Assembly (NCBI GenBank): GCA_016712525.1
Contig: JADJQX010000008.1
Span: 496,001-560,000, forward strand
Direction: 5' to 3'
DNA: 64,000 nucleotides
Origin: Myxococcales bacterium
GTDB taxonomy: Bacteria > Myxococcota_A > Polyangia > Polyangiales > Polyangiaceae
A program made the position numbers and the translations under genes. Shown piece after piece: positions 33,832 to 43,751 of this stretch (the first letter of the stretch is position 1; each line of letters begins with the position of its first letter). Below the pieces are notes generated by a model. That model was not told where the DNA came from. It did not search any database and saw only the letters and a program-made list of their open reading frames with translations.

Positions 33832-34860
33832 ATGGCGCGACGCATCTCGACACTCGGCAAAGGCATCGTGGTGCTCACCGCCGTCTCCGGCGCGGCCTGT
33901 GGCCTCGCGTTCTCCGACATCGGCGACGAGCTCACGCCTTCTGCCGACGGCTCGACGACGTCCACGTCCCCGACGGGGACGACGCCCCCCACGGGAACCA
34001 CGCCCACCCCTGGCCAGGATGGCGAGGCGCCCGACACCGGGGCCGACGCGTTCGGTCAGCCCGACGCCCTCGGCGGCCTCGACGGCGGGGCCGACGCCGC
34101 GACCGACGCCCGTCCTCCGAACACGACGGCGCGTCCGCGGATCGTCTTCCGCTTCGAGCTGAACTGGATCTGCGGGCTCTTCCCCACGGTTTACTGCACG
34201 AGGAACGAGGGGGCGTTCGGCGCGAATGGGACCTACCGCGGGCTCTCGGCGAACCTCGGCGGCACCCCGAGCGGCACGGGGCTCAACGCGTGGCGAGGCG
34301 AAAACGCGGGCACGAGCTTCCTCGAGATCGAGAACGCGATGGACACCGTCCCCACGGGCGCCGCCCCGACGAAGCTCACCGTGGCCGCTTGGGTGAAGCG
34401 CGCGAGCGGAACCAAGCGCGACACGCGGATCCTCTCTCTCGGTCCCAAGTCGGGGGCGGGCAAACCCGTCTTCGAGCTCGGGTTCAAGGCCGACAACGAC
34501 ACGAAGATCTACTTCTCCGTCGACGACGACCTCGACAAGGGCGAGGGCACGGGCATGCCCGATCTGATCCAGCAGGGGGTGTGGACGTTCGTCGCCGTCA
34601 CCTACGATCGCGAGCTCACGAGCAACCGGGTTTGTTTCTACCGAGGCACGGAGGCCGTCGCCGTGACCGAGGTGGAGTGCCGCAACTACTCGGCGCGCGA
34701 CATCAAGCGGCCGAACGCAGGGCGCTTCGTCGTCGGGGGACCGGCCAAGGACAGCGACCGCAAGAACGACACCTCCTTCGCCGGCGGCATCGACAACGTG
34801 TTCGTGTACGTGGGCGACGTTCTCCCGATCGCCGAGATCGAGAACCTCCGCAACGACTGA
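33832..34860 (+). CDS. LamG/concanavalin-A-like lipoprotein
   Basis: A 342-residue exported protein. MARRISTLGKGIVVLTAVSG ends in the lipobox AAC. A ~75-residue Thr/Pro/Gly linker (TSTSPTGTTPPTGTTPTPGQ) follows. The second half is a LamG-type jelly roll: KLTVAAWVKRASGTKRDTRI, ELGFKADNDTKIYFSV, GVWTFVAVTYDRELTSNRVC and the final GGIDNVFVYVGDVLPIAEIE, the order seen in carbohydrate- or protein-binding LamG modules. Probably a surface-binding protein; the ligand is unknown. It is followed by the convergent cytochrome gene with a 4-nt gap. Confidence 0.82.
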   Translation: MARRISTLGKGIVVLTAVSGAACGLAFSDIGDELTPSADGSTTSTSPTGTTPPTGTTPTPGQDGEAPDTGADAFGQPDALGGLDGGADAATDARPPNTTARPRIVFRFELNWICGLFPTVYCTRNEGAFGANGTYRGLSANLGGTPSGTGLNAWRGENAGTSFLEIENAMDTVPTGAAPTKLTVAAWVKRASGTKRDTRILSLGPKSGAGKPVFELGFKADNDTKIYFSVDDDLDKGEGTGMPDLIQQGVWTFVAVTYDRELTSNRVCFYRGTEAVAVTEVECRNYSARDIKRPNAGRFVVGGPAKDSDRKNDTSFAGGIDNVFVYVGDVLPIAEIENLRND

Positions 34861-34864
34861 AGGC

Positions 34865-37006
34865 CTACAGCGTGCCCAGGTAGGCGAGCACGGCCTTGCG
34901 GTCGTCCTCGGGCATCTCGCTCGCGCGGCCCATGTCTTTGGCCTTCTTGAGCATCTCGTCGAGCGTCGTGTAGGCGCCGTCGTGGAAGAACGAGGGCCGC
35001 GTCGCGATGCCCGCGAGGGACGGCGTGACGAACTTGCCGCCCGAGCCGACGTCGTGCGCCTCGCGATCGCTCTCGAGGCCTCCGCCCGTGTGGCACGTCG
35101 CGCAGTCGTACTTGGCGGACGCGAAGACCTCGGCGCCGCGCTTCGCGAGCGGATCGGGCACGGCAGGGCGTGTACGCGGAGGTGCACCGAGGGACGACAC
35201 GTAGGTGACGAGCTTGCCGAGGTCGGCGTCCGAGAGGCCCGTGCCGCCGAGCTGCCGCTCGGTCACCTTGATGTGATCGGCGAGCGTCTTGTGCTCGCCG
35301 AGCCAGCCGTACGGCCCCGCGCCGAGCTGGCCTGCGAGCGTACGCGTGCGGCGTTTGCCGTCGGGGGTCGCCCAAACGATGCCGTCGTCGAGCCCGTCGA
35401 CGTGGCAGCTCGCGCACGCACGGCCGTCCTTGGAGATGCGCGGATCGAACGTGGAGAAGAAGAGATCTCGGCCCTCGATCCACGCGTCCTCGCGGGGCAG
35501 CTTTCGCGCGAGGGCGACGTCCAGCACCTTTCCGTCGAGCAAAGCGAGCTCCGGGACCTTGACCTTGAGCGGGGGGACGTCGAAGTCGGTCACGAAGAGG
35601 GTCTTCTCGACCTCGCGCATGGTCGAGCGCGGCGTGACGAGGTGCACCGAGAGGTGGCGCGTCGCCTGAGAGTACACGTAGACCTTGTCTCCGCCGGGGG
35701 CCAAGGCGAGCGCGGACGGCGAGCCCCCCACGTCGATCGACCGCCGCGCGGAGGACCCCGAGAGGGACGAGCCGTTCGCCGACGGGAGAGGCACGACCTC
35801 GACGCGCTTCGTCCCCGCGCAGGCGACGAGCGCGAGCCCCTTCGAGGCGGGCGCCACGGCGGCGACCGGGAGATCGCACTTCGTCGGGTCGTTGAACGCC
35901 GACCCGCCGCCGACGACCGAGGAGCGCCCGGTCGTGACGCCGTCGTTCACCGAGACGGACACCTCGCGCGCCTCGAAATGCACGGGCGCCCCGCTCTCGG
36001 CCGTGGTGCCGTAGCCCGTGACGCCTCCCCCGCCTCCGCCTCCGCCCATGGGCTCCATCGGGAAATCGCCGTCGCCCTGAATGGACGGCACGTTCCGAGC
36101 CCGCGGCATGGCGGTGAGCTTGGACGCGACGAAAAACGATCGCGGGCGCGGGCGGACCATCGCGACGGGCGCGAAGACGTGCTCGGTGACCTTGCCGTCA
36201 CGCTCGTCGATCGTCGCGACGAGCGCGTTCCCGTGGCGCGACAGCTCGCTTTTGCACATCGCGTGCTCTCCGCCCGAGCCCGCCTCGCAGGCGCCCGAGC
36301 CCACGCCGTGGGCGACCTCGTGCACCTTCGCGTCGCCCGCGACGAGCGCTGCGCGGTGCACCACGGAAGTCGCGTCGTATGCGGCGTGCGCGACGTAGAT
36401 CGTGCGACCGTCCCGCGAGACGACCATTCCACGAGGCTCCCGCGGGACCAATGCGCGCCCGAGCTCTCGGCCCGATCGCGCGTCGAACGCGAGCAGCGTG
36501 TGCGACGCGCCGCACGTGACGTAGAGCGACGCCTCGTCCGGAGAGAGTGCGAGGGCGCGAGGGTCGTCCGAGGTGGGGATTCGTCGCACCTCTCGGTAGC
36601 GCTGGCCGTCGACGTGCCGCGCATAGACGACGACCGCGTGCTCCTCGGGGTGAGCGACCGCGAGCGTGCCGTCCCCGAGGAGGAGGCCCGTGGCGGGCGC
36701 GCTGCCCACGAGCGTGCGCGCGAGAGGGGTCCCGTCGCGCGCGTCGACCTCGACGATGGCGGCGTCGTCGGCGTCGAGCACGATCGCCACGGGGCGCTCA
36801 CCGATCTTGGCGAGCAGGAGCCCACTCGACCGCGCGACGTCCTCCCCTTGGCGGACGAGCGGCACCGACGGGAGCGCCGGACGCGTGCGCCGCACGAGGT
36901 GAGCGACGGCAGCGCGTTCGTCGGGGGAGGCCTTCGCGACGCCGAGGGCCGCAGCGGAGACCAAGAGAGAGACAGCGGCCAATGGGACGATCCACGTCTT
37001 TCGCAT
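34865..37006 (-). CDS. periplasmic beta-propeller di-heme cytochrome c-like protein
   Basis: A 713-residue exported protein. The start at 37006 gives a signal peptide (MRKTWIVPLAAVSLLVSAAA). The N-terminal half has YVTN-type propeller repeats, for example RALALSPDEASLYVTCGASH and GMVVSRDGRTIYVAHAAYDA, then a Gly-rich loop (GGGGGGGG). The C-terminal ~250 residues carry two heme c attachment sites, CASCH and CATCH, in an arrangement like bacterial di-heme cytochrome c peroxidase (GxxxFxSxxFDPRIS, then HDGAYTTLDEML). A peroxidase or redox-partner role is possible; the distal axial ligands were not checked. It is divergent from lysS. Confidence 0.8.
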   Translation of the reverse strand: MRKTWIVPLAAVSLLVSAAALGVAKASPDERAAVAHLVRRTRPALPSVPLVRQGEDVARSSGLLLAKIGERPVAIVLDADDAAIVEVDARDGTPLARTLVGSAPATGLLLGDGTLAVAHPEEHAVVVYARHVDGQRYREVRRIPTSDDPRALALSPDEASLYVTCGASHTLLAFDARSGRELGRALVPREPRGMVVSRDGRTIYVAHAAYDATSVVHRAALVAGDAKVHEVAHGVGSGACEAGSGGEHAMCKSELSRHGNALVATIDERDGKVTEHVFAPVAMVRPRPRSFFVASKLTAMPRARNVPSIQGDGDFPMEPMGGGGGGGGVTGYGTTAESGAPVHFEAREVSVSVNDGVTTGRSSVVGGGSAFNDPTKCDLPVAAVAPASKGLALVACAGTKRVEVVPLPSANGSSLSGSSARRSIDVGGSPSALALAPGGDKVYVYSQATRHLSVHLVTPRSTMREVEKTLFVTDFDVPPLKVKVPELALLDGKVLDVALARKLPREDAWIEGRDLFFSTFDPRISKDGRACASCHVDGLDDGIVWATPDGKRRTRTLAGQLGAGPYGWLGEHKTLADHIKVTERQLGGTGLSDADLGKLVTYVSSLGAPPRTRPAVPDPLAKRGAEVFASAKYDCATCHTGGGLESDREAHDVGSGGKFVTPSLAGIATRPSFFHDGAYTTLDEMLKKAKDMGRASEMPEDDRKAVLAYLGTL

Positions 37007-37133
37007 GCAGGGTCGTCGCCCGTGCGCCCGATTCCGTGACACGGGCCGCACGATTTTTTTCCGGAACCTGCGGCCGCACGCCACGACCCCCTCGACCATC
37101 GGGGCGCCCCCGACTATTCACCGCGAAGCCCCC

Positions 37134-38831
37134 ATGACGAACGAGACCCCCAAAGAGCCGTCGACCACCCCCGAGAAGGCCTCGGCCGAGCAGGCCATCA
37201 TCGAAGGCCGCAAACAGAAGGCCCAGAAGCTCCGGGAGCGCGGGGAGAACCCGTTCGCGAACGACTCGCGCCCCCGAAGCGGCGGCGAGACGACCACGCT
37301 CCGCGGCCTCCGCGACGAGGCAAGCGCCGCGCGCGACGACGCCGGCAAGTACGACGAGGCGAAGGTGAAGGGCGCGCTCCACGGCCGCTCCTTCCACGTG
37401 CGTGGCCGCGTGCTCGCCATCCGCGTGACCGGTGGGCTCTCCTTCCTCCGCCTCCGGGACGGGACGGGCGAGCTCCAGATCCTCTGCGATCAGAGCAAGA
37501 TGGGTGAAGAATACACGCGGCTCGACGACCTCGACATCGGCGACGTCGTCGAAGCCGAGGGCACCGTCACGGCCTCGAAGCGCGGGGAGCTGTCCCTCGA
37601 GCCCACGCGGGTGCGCCTGCTCACGAAGGCCTACCGCCCGCTCCCCGAGAAGTGGCACGGCCTCACCGACGTCGAGACCCGGTACCGCCAGCGGTACGTC
37701 GATTTGGTCGCGAACCCGGACGTGGGCCAGGTCTTCCGGGCGCGGAGCTTCATCGTGCGGGCCGTGCGCAAGATCCTCGACGACGCGGGCTTCCTCGAGG
37801 TCGAGACGCCGACCATGCACACGCTCATCGGCGGCGCGGCGGCGCGCCCCTTCACGACCCACCACAACACGCTCGACATGGACCTCTTCATGAGGATCGC
37901 CCCCGAGCTCTATTTGAAGCGCCTCCTCGTGGGCGGGCTCGACCGGGTGTACGAGATCGGCCGCTGCTACCGAAACGAAGGCATCTCGACCCGCCACAAC
38001 CCGGAGTTCACGATGCTCGAGTTCTACCAAGCGTACGCGACCTACGACGAGCTCATGGGCTTCGCCGAAGAGATCCTGCGCGGGGCCGACGCGGCGCTCG
38101 CGAAGGCCATGCCCGAGGCCCAGAAGGCCTGGAAAGAGGCGCGCCCCTTCACGTTCGACGAGCCCTTCGCGCGCGTCCCGATGGCCGACGCGGTCAAGAA
38201 GGGCGCCGAGGCGACGGACATCGCCGACTGGAAGGCCGCGGTCGCCGACGGCGGCACGGGGCTCGTCGCGCTCCTCCGCGGCGGGTTCGTCGACAAGATG
38301 AAGGAGTGGAGCAAGAGCTCGCCCCGCGCCAAAAAGCTCGACTGGGGTAACCTCCGGAAAGGCTTCGAGAAATGCGACAACGACGGGGAGCGCCTCTTCT
38401 GCCTCTACGAGTACGTGGTCGAGCCCTTCTTGGCCGACGACTACCGCTCGAAGGACGGGACGAAGAGCCTGCCCGTGTTCGTGAAAGACTACCCGTTCGA
38501 GACCTCGCCGCTCGCGCGCAAGAACGACGCGCGCCCCGAGCTCGTCGACCGGTTCGAGCTCTTCGTGCACGGCCGAGAGCTTTGCAACGCCTTCAGCGAG
38601 CTGAACGATCCCGAGGACCAAGCCGCGCGTTTCCTCGAGCAGGTCAGCAAGAAGGAGAAGGGCGCCGAAGAGACCATGGACTACGACGAGGACTACGTGC
38701 GCGCGCTCGAGCACGGCATGCCCCCGGCCGCCGGCTTCGGGATGGGCATCGATCGCCTCGTCATGATGCTGACGAGCGCGGCCTCCATCCGCGACGTCAT
38801 CTTCTTCCCGCTGCTTCGTAAGGAGAGCTGA
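37134..38831 (+). CDS. lysS: lysyl-tRNA synthetase, class II
   Basis: Charges tRNA-Lys. The 565-residue protein is longer than the ~500 typical of the bacterial enzyme. The N-terminal OB-fold is recognisable (FHVRGRVLAIRVTGGLSFLR), followed by the catalytic core: motif 1 near FLEVETPTM, motif 2 in YRNEGISTRHNPEFTMLEFY and motif 3 in GMGIDRLVMMLTSAASIRDV. An insertion of about 60-80 residues lies between motifs 2 and 3, around residues 325-400 (DEPFARVPMADAVKKGAEAT to PRAKKLDWGNLRKGFEKC). An N-terminal extension of ~50 charged residues is present. A second lysS was not seen. Confidence 0.95.
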   Translation: MTNETPKEPSTTPEKASAEQAIIEGRKQKAQKLRERGENPFANDSRPRSGGETTTLRGLRDEASAARDDAGKYDEAKVKGALHGRSFHVRGRVLAIRVTGGLSFLRLRDGTGELQILCDQSKMGEEYTRLDDLDIGDVVEAEGTVTASKRGELSLEPTRVRLLTKAYRPLPEKWHGLTDVETRYRQRYVDLVANPDVGQVFRARSFIVRAVRKILDDAGFLEVETPTMHTLIGGAAARPFTTHHNTLDMDLFMRIAPELYLKRLLVGGLDRVYEIGRCYRNEGISTRHNPEFTMLEFYQAYATYDELMGFAEEILRGADAALAKAMPEAQKAWKEARPFTFDEPFARVPMADAVKKGAEATDIADWKAAVADGGTGLVALLRGGFVDKMKEWSKSSPRAKKLDWGNLRKGFEKCDNDGERLFCLYEYVVEPFLADDYRSKDGTKSLPVFVKDYPFETSPLARKNDARPELVDRFELFVHGRELCNAFSELNDPEDQAARFLEQVSKKEKGAEETMDYDEDYVRALEHGMPPAAGFGMGIDRLVMMLTSAASIRDVIFFPLLRKES

Positions 38832-39158
38832 CCGCTCGCGGTCCGCGGTCCCGAGCCGCGTCCTCCGCATCGTGCCCCGAGCTCCGGGAGCGATGCGAGG
38901 CGCGGCCACGAGGGAGCCCGCGTCGGCCGCCCTCACGTTCCGAAGCGACCCGCTGGCCTCGTCGGCGCCTCTCGTGGCCACTTCGCCCGACCGCCGAGGC
39001 AGGTGCGAGGAGCCACGCGCGAGGGCGTGCGCGGACTAGCGGAGCCGGGTGTGCAAGATCCGGAGCGCGCTGCGCGGAACCAGCAAAAACCAGGGAATAA
39101 ACGCTGCCGCGGCCCGTGGCACGGTCTTCGCTCTCCTCCCTTCGACGCTGGAGGAACG
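38832..39158. other. 327-bp intergenic region after lysS
   Basis: It holds a hairpin at 38866-38897 (CGCATCG/CGATGCG with internal CCC/GGG pairing) that may end the lysS transcript without a T-run. The half nearer the metalloprotease gene is less GC-rich (AAAAACCAGGGAATAAACG at 39084-39102) and contains the ribosome site GGAGGA at 39150. No open frame with coding character and no RNA gene was seen. Confidence 0.6.
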
Positions 39159-42100
39159 ATGAAGGATTGGATGGGTAGGATCGGGCTCTTCGGGCTCGTC
39201 GGGGCGTGCATCTTCGGGTCGAGCATCGCGGGCTGCGCCGGCGAACGGGACCCGATAAACCGCGTGCAACAGGGCGTCGTGCAGAAGTCGTTCTTCTTGG
39301 GGCAAAACCTAGAAGACCACCGGGACGACCCGGAGTTTCGGACGAAGAGCTTCAACATCGACAGCGGCGCGAACGTCGAGAACGCCTCGGGCACCATCGG
39401 CGGCGCCACGGCGGTCGATCGCGTGCGCTGGGAGGTGACCGAGGGGATGCTCTTCGCGCGGCGCTCGTACCAAGAGTCGCCCGGGGCGGACAACCGCGGA
39501 TTGCCTCGCGTCGAGGTGGCCCCCGGGAAGTGGGAGTTTCCCACGAAGCCGACCGGCACGATCGTGGCCGCGTACAAAATCCTCTCTCACTTCGACATTC
39601 GCCGCGAGTACAACCCCTCGACCGGCGAAGAGCAGAACACGATCGTCGAGAACACGAGCGACAGGCCTTGGTACTCGCGCGAGTACATGCGCGTCGACTG
39701 GTCGATGAACCTGGCCGAGAGCTCCAGCGGCGATACGAGCTGGGTGTTCGGCGCGGGCTCGAGCGCCACCGCCATCCAATACTCGCCGACGAACGACAAC
39801 GACGAGGACCGCCCCCACTTCGAAGAGGGGTATTTCGATATCACGAGCAAATACCAGCTCAAGTCGCAGGAGCTCCCGGGCTTCGGCGTGTCCGAGTGCG
39901 TGCTGCTCGGGTTCTTCAACGGGTCGAGCTCGTTCGACTGCACGCCCACGGAGGTCAAGTTCCGCTCGTCGTTCGTGAGGCTCGACGGGAGCGAGGACTT
40001 CGAGCCGTTCGAGGAGTCGCGCGCATCGCGTGACATCGTAGGCAATTGGGGCAACGCCGGGAACAACTTCAACCGCGAGTACGGCGCCGCGCCCATCACC
40101 GCGTGGGACCCCCAATACGGATATACCGACGCGAAGACCAAGACCTTCTTCGCGATGCACAACATTTGGGAGAAGAGCCACCAGGCGGCGGCGTGCACCT
40201 CCAACGAGGACGCCGACTCGGACGGCACGGCCGACGCCTGCTCGAACGAAAAGACCGGATACAAGGGGAGCCGGGGCTCGCAGTGCGACGTGCACGTCGG
40301 CAAGTGCACGCTACCCGTGCGCGACCGCGAGGTGAAGACCGTCGGCTACTGGCTGAACGCCGAGACACCCAAGGAGCTCACCGACCAGGTCGGCGCCGAT
40401 GGCAAGACCATCACCAAGCCGGGCCCCATCGAGGAGATGACCATCACCTGGAATCAGCTCCTCCGCAACGCCGTAGCGACGCGGCGCGAGGTCGAGTGCC
40501 GGCGCACGAAGGACGGCGACCGTGACACCTGCCACGGACAGTTCTTCGACGGGCAAGGACCCGAGGCCAAGGAGATGGTCGCGTTCGGTGGCTGGGGAAT
40601 CGACAAGGCCAAAGCGCTCCCCGTAGACAAGGGCAAGCCGGTCATCACGACGTGCCACAACCCGGTCCGTGCCTACGATCCCGAGTCGTGCGGCAAACCC
40701 GGAGAGGCCATCCGCCTCGGAGATCTCCGGAAAAACTACACGATCTACTGGCCCTTCGCGTCGCGCGCCCCGTACGGCGGCGTCGCGTCGATCGGCGCCG
40801 ATCCCCTCACAGGAGAGATGCTCGGGGCCACGGCGACGATCATGGGCCGATCGGCCACGGCCGCGGCCGCGCAGCAACGCGACATCATCCAGCTCGCCAT
40901 CGGCGACACCACCATCGACGACCTCGTGCAGGGTGGCCAAGCCGAGCGCTACGCCGATCTCGTCAAGAACGGTCGTGTCAACGAGACGATGGCCCGCGGG
41001 AAGACCCCGGAAGAACACCGTGAAATCGCGGGCCGCGTGGACCAAGCGCCCATCAAGGCGACCCTCGGCCAAGAGAGCGCTCGGCTCGACACGCTCGGTC
41101 AGGTGGACCGAAGCCTCGCCCGCGCCAAGCTCCGCGCGCAAGACAGCCTGCTCTCGCCCCGGATCACGGCGGACAACCAGCGCGTCGACGGCCTCCTCGG
41201 GAAGCTCGACGGCTCGCCCCTCAAGGCCGACATCGCCGACAAGAACCTACAACAGCTCGTCGCCCAGTCGAAAGACAGGCAGTCGACCGTGTACCGCGCG
41301 CTCGAGACGTTCGCGAAGAACGACCCGGGGAAGACGCAGGACCTCTTCGAGCGGTACGAGGCCTACCTCGGCAACAAGGGTATTTGTTTCCACGACTCGG
41401 CCGCGTCGGCCGGCGCGGGGAGCATCTACCAGGCCGCGCTCGCCCCGTACTTCAAGAAGAAGTACGAGGGGCTCGACCCGAAGGCGCGCGGAGCCGCGAT
41501 CTACGAGGAGCTCCTCCGCGAGGCGGTCAAGGGGATCGGCTTCCACGAGATCGGCCACTCGATCGGCATGCGCCACAACTTCGCGAGCTCGTGGGACGCG
41601 ATGAACTTCTCGCCCCAGTACTGGCAGCTCCGCACCGCCGAGGGCAGCGCCACCGGCAAGTGCGCGGACACCGGCCGAAGCGGCCCTACGGACTCCTGCA
41701 TGGGGCCGCGCTACCTCGACCCGGTCACCACCGACGAACAAGGGCTCGATCCGAACGAGCCGCGCCCCGGCATCGAGTACTTCGCCAACACCTCGACGAT
41801 GGAATACCAGATCGAGCGCTTCGGCGAGACGGTCGGGGCCGGCACGTACGACCTTCACTTCATGAAGACGATCTACGGGCGCGTCCTCGAGACGATGGAC
41901 CCGCGCCAGATCGCCCCGGAGCAACAACAGTATTTCGGCTTGAAGACCCTGTCGCAGGGTATCCCGTCGAACCTCGTGTTCGTCCCCAACTCGGGATACG
42001 GCGTGCACTACACGAAGCAGGCGAACCTCGCCAAGGTGTTCGACCCGGCCCGCGACTGCCGCCCTGCGACCGAAGCCGAGAAGGAGACGGCGAAGTGGCG

Positions 42101-43580
42101 TGTCGTCCACGGGAAGATCTGCGCGCCTTCTCCGAAGAACCACCTCGCCTACGAGGACATGAAATCGTCGGAGATCGCGTTCACCGACAAGAAAGGCGTC
42201 AACACCCCCGTCGGCGTGGACGGAGTGCGCTGGTCCGGCACGGACGAGAATGGCGATCGCCTGGTGCGCTGGCACTACCGCTACGGCGAGGACTACAGCC
42301 GCGGAGGGTACATTCACGCGAAGCTCTTCGACAGCGGCGCCGACGTCTACGAGACGACCGTCAACACGATTCGTCGCTTCGACCTCACCTACCCGTGGAC
42401 CTACTTCCGACGCCTGAACAAGGAGTTCGCGTGGTGGTCCGTCCCGAGCGCGGTCGCGGGCAACACGTTCGCTCGTCTTCGCGCCTACCACTGGAACACC
42501 ACGACCGACATCGGCCGCGCAGGGCGGACCGACCTCACGAACCCGGACCAGGATCAGCCGGCGGTGTACGCGTCGAACGAGATGTTCGACTTCTTCCAGC
42601 GCGTCGTGCTCATGCCCGAACCGGGGACCTACGGGCCCTCGGCCGATACGACGCTCCGCACCCCGAAGCGCCCGAACGCCCTCACCATCTTCGATCTCAC
42701 GACCGACACCAAGAACGCCGGCAACATCGGGGAGATCGGCCTCGTCGACGGCAGGTACGTGCAGATCGACTTCGACAATGCGCGAGGTGGGAGCTGGGAC
42801 TACCAGCACTACCCCGTCCACATCGGCTTCGACGAAGAGAAGATCCTCGCGCTCCGTGAGATGGTCGACTCTCGCCCGACGCTCTCCACCATCTCGCGTG
42901 AGAACGCCCTCGACGGCCGGGACCCCTACATCAGCTTCCGGACCGACAACGCAGCCGGGCTCGATCGCCTCATCGGCGGCATCCTCGCGCAGGACTGGGA
43001 GACCATCGCCCCGTCGCTCTCGAGCGACAAACGCACCCTCCAGACCTTCAGCATCGTCGACCGCGACCCGAGCAAGCTCGTACGTCCGAACGGCGCCAAG
43101 ATCGTCTTCCCGAACACGGGCTACTCGAACGCGATCGGCATGGGCATCTACTCCGTGCTCTTCTCGCGGTTCTCGAGCGACCTCACCCTGACGAACAAGC
43201 TGCGCATCCGCTTCGCCAACGACAACGGACCGCAGATCCCGGACGCGAGGCGCGTCTCGTTCACCGACCCGCAGACGGGCTTCCGGTACGACGCGAGCCG
43301 CTTCGGCGTCGAGCGCATCCAAGGGAGGGACGTGGAGACCGGCATCGCCTCGCGCATGCTCCAGCGCGCGAACGAGCTCGTCTCGGCGGCCTACCAGGTC
43401 AAAGAGGTCGACGGCGCCCCCGTCCTCGACGGCTTCGGCCAGCCGGAGCTCACCCTCGTGAACGGCGCTCCCGTGGTGAAGGCCCCCGACCAAGCCGCGG
43501 CGCTCCGGCGCTACATCGGCCTGCTAGACGGCATCCGGCAGGTCGGCCTCATCCTCGGCGACGGCCCGCTCGGGAACTGA
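39159..43580 (+). CDS. giant metzincin-like zinc metalloprotease lipoprotein
   Basis: A 1473-residue exported protein. ATG at 39159 has GGAGGA just upstream and gives the signal peptide MKDWMGRIGLFGLVGACIFG with lipobox AGC. The zinc site HEIGHSIGMRH (about residues 796-806) fits HExxHxxGxxH, the metzincin consensus, and TSTMEYQ near residue 880 is a likely Met-turn. The stretch before the HEIGH helix (residues ~500-780) is helical and charged. The region after it carries many Tyr/Trp residues and may form substrate-binding domains. It resembles large bacterial zinc-dependent proteases of unknown target. It probably cleaves extracellular or envelope proteins. Single gene. Confidence 0.82.
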   Translation: MKDWMGRIGLFGLVGACIFGSSIAGCAGERDPINRVQQGVVQKSFFLGQNLEDHRDDPEFRTKSFNIDSGANVENASGTIGGATAVDRVRWEVTEGMLFARRSYQESPGADNRGLPRVEVAPGKWEFPTKPTGTIVAAYKILSHFDIRREYNPSTGEEQNTIVENTSDRPWYSREYMRVDWSMNLAESSSGDTSWVFGAGSSATAIQYSPTNDNDEDRPHFEEGYFDITSKYQLKSQELPGFGVSECVLLGFFNGSSSFDCTPTEVKFRSSFVRLDGSEDFEPFEESRASRDIVGNWGNAGNNFNREYGAAPITAWDPQYGYTDAKTKTFFAMHNIWEKSHQAAACTSNEDADSDGTADACSNEKTGYKGSRGSQCDVHVGKCTLPVRDREVKTVGYWLNAETPKELTDQVGADGKTITKPGPIEEMTITWNQLLRNAVATRREVECRRTKDGDRDTCHGQFFDGQGPEAKEMVAFGGWGIDKAKALPVDKGKPVITTCHNPVRAYDPESCGKPGEAIRLGDLRKNYTIYWPFASRAPYGGVASIGADPLTGEMLGATATIMGRSATAAAAQQRDIIQLAIGDTTIDDLVQGGQAERYADLVKNGRVNETMARGKTPEEHREIAGRVDQAPIKATLGQESARLDTLGQVDRSLARAKLRAQDSLLSPRITADNQRVDGLLGKLDGSPLKADIADKNLQQLVAQSKDRQSTVYRALETFAKNDPGKTQDLFERYEAYLGNKGICFHDSAASAGAGSIYQAALAPYFKKKYEGLDPKARGAAIYEELLREAVKGIGFHEIGHSIGMRHNFASSWDAMNFSPQYWQLRTAEGSATGKCADTGRSGPTDSCMGPRYLDPVTTDEQGLDPNEPRPGIEYFANTSTMEYQIERFGETVGAGTYDLHFMKTIYGRVLETMDPRQIAPEQQQYFGLKTLSQGIPSNLVFVPNSGYGVHYTKQANLAKVFDPARDCRPATEAEKETAKWRVVHGKICAPSPKNHLAYEDMKSSEIAFTDKKGVNTPVGVDGVRWSGTDENGDRLVRWHYRYGEDYSRGGYIHAKLFDSGADVYETTVNTIRRFDLTYPWTYFRRLNKEFAWWSVPSAVAGNTFARLRAYHWNTTTDIGRAGRTDLTNPDQDQPAVYASNEMFDFFQRVVLMPEPGTYGPSADTTLRTPKRPNALTIFDLTTDTKNAGNIGEIGLVDGRYVQIDFDNARGGSWDYQHYPVHIGFDEEKILALREMVDSRPTLSTISRENALDGRDPYISFRTDNAAGLDRLIGGILAQDWETIAPSLSSDKRTLQTFSIVDRDPSKLVRPNGAKIVFPNTGYSNAIGMGIYSVLFSRFSSDLTLTNKLRIRFANDNGPQIPDARRVSFTDPQTGFRYDASRFGVERIQGRDVETGIASRMLQRANELVSAAYQVKEVDGAPVLDGFGQPELTLVNGAPVVKAPDQAAALRRYIGLLDGIRQVGLILGDGPLGN

Positions 43581-43601
43581 CGAGGGCCACGGCAAAGGCG
43601 G

Positions 43602-43629
43602 CGGGCGGCTCCTTTCGGGGGGCCGCCCG
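43602..43629 (+). terminator. hairpin after the metalloprotease gene
   Basis: CGGGCGGC pairs with GCCGCCCG around a 12-nt loop (TCCTTTCGGGGG), 22 nt after the stop. There is no T-run. Confidence 0.5.
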
Positions 43630-43751
43630 TCGGCGTTCGGCGAGGGATGGTGCGGGTGGAGGTGACCCCTGCCCTCCCCCGGGAATCGCGTGGCACAGGC
43701 TCGTGTCGCTTCCCCAAGCCCACCTCCGGGCGCTAAGAGAGGGGCCTCCGC

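Noticed and set aside
34982..37039. 685-residue plus-strand frame opposite the cytochrome gene
   Set aside because: Low-complexity Arg/Glu/His sequence; the other strand has a signal peptide, propeller repeats and two heme sites.
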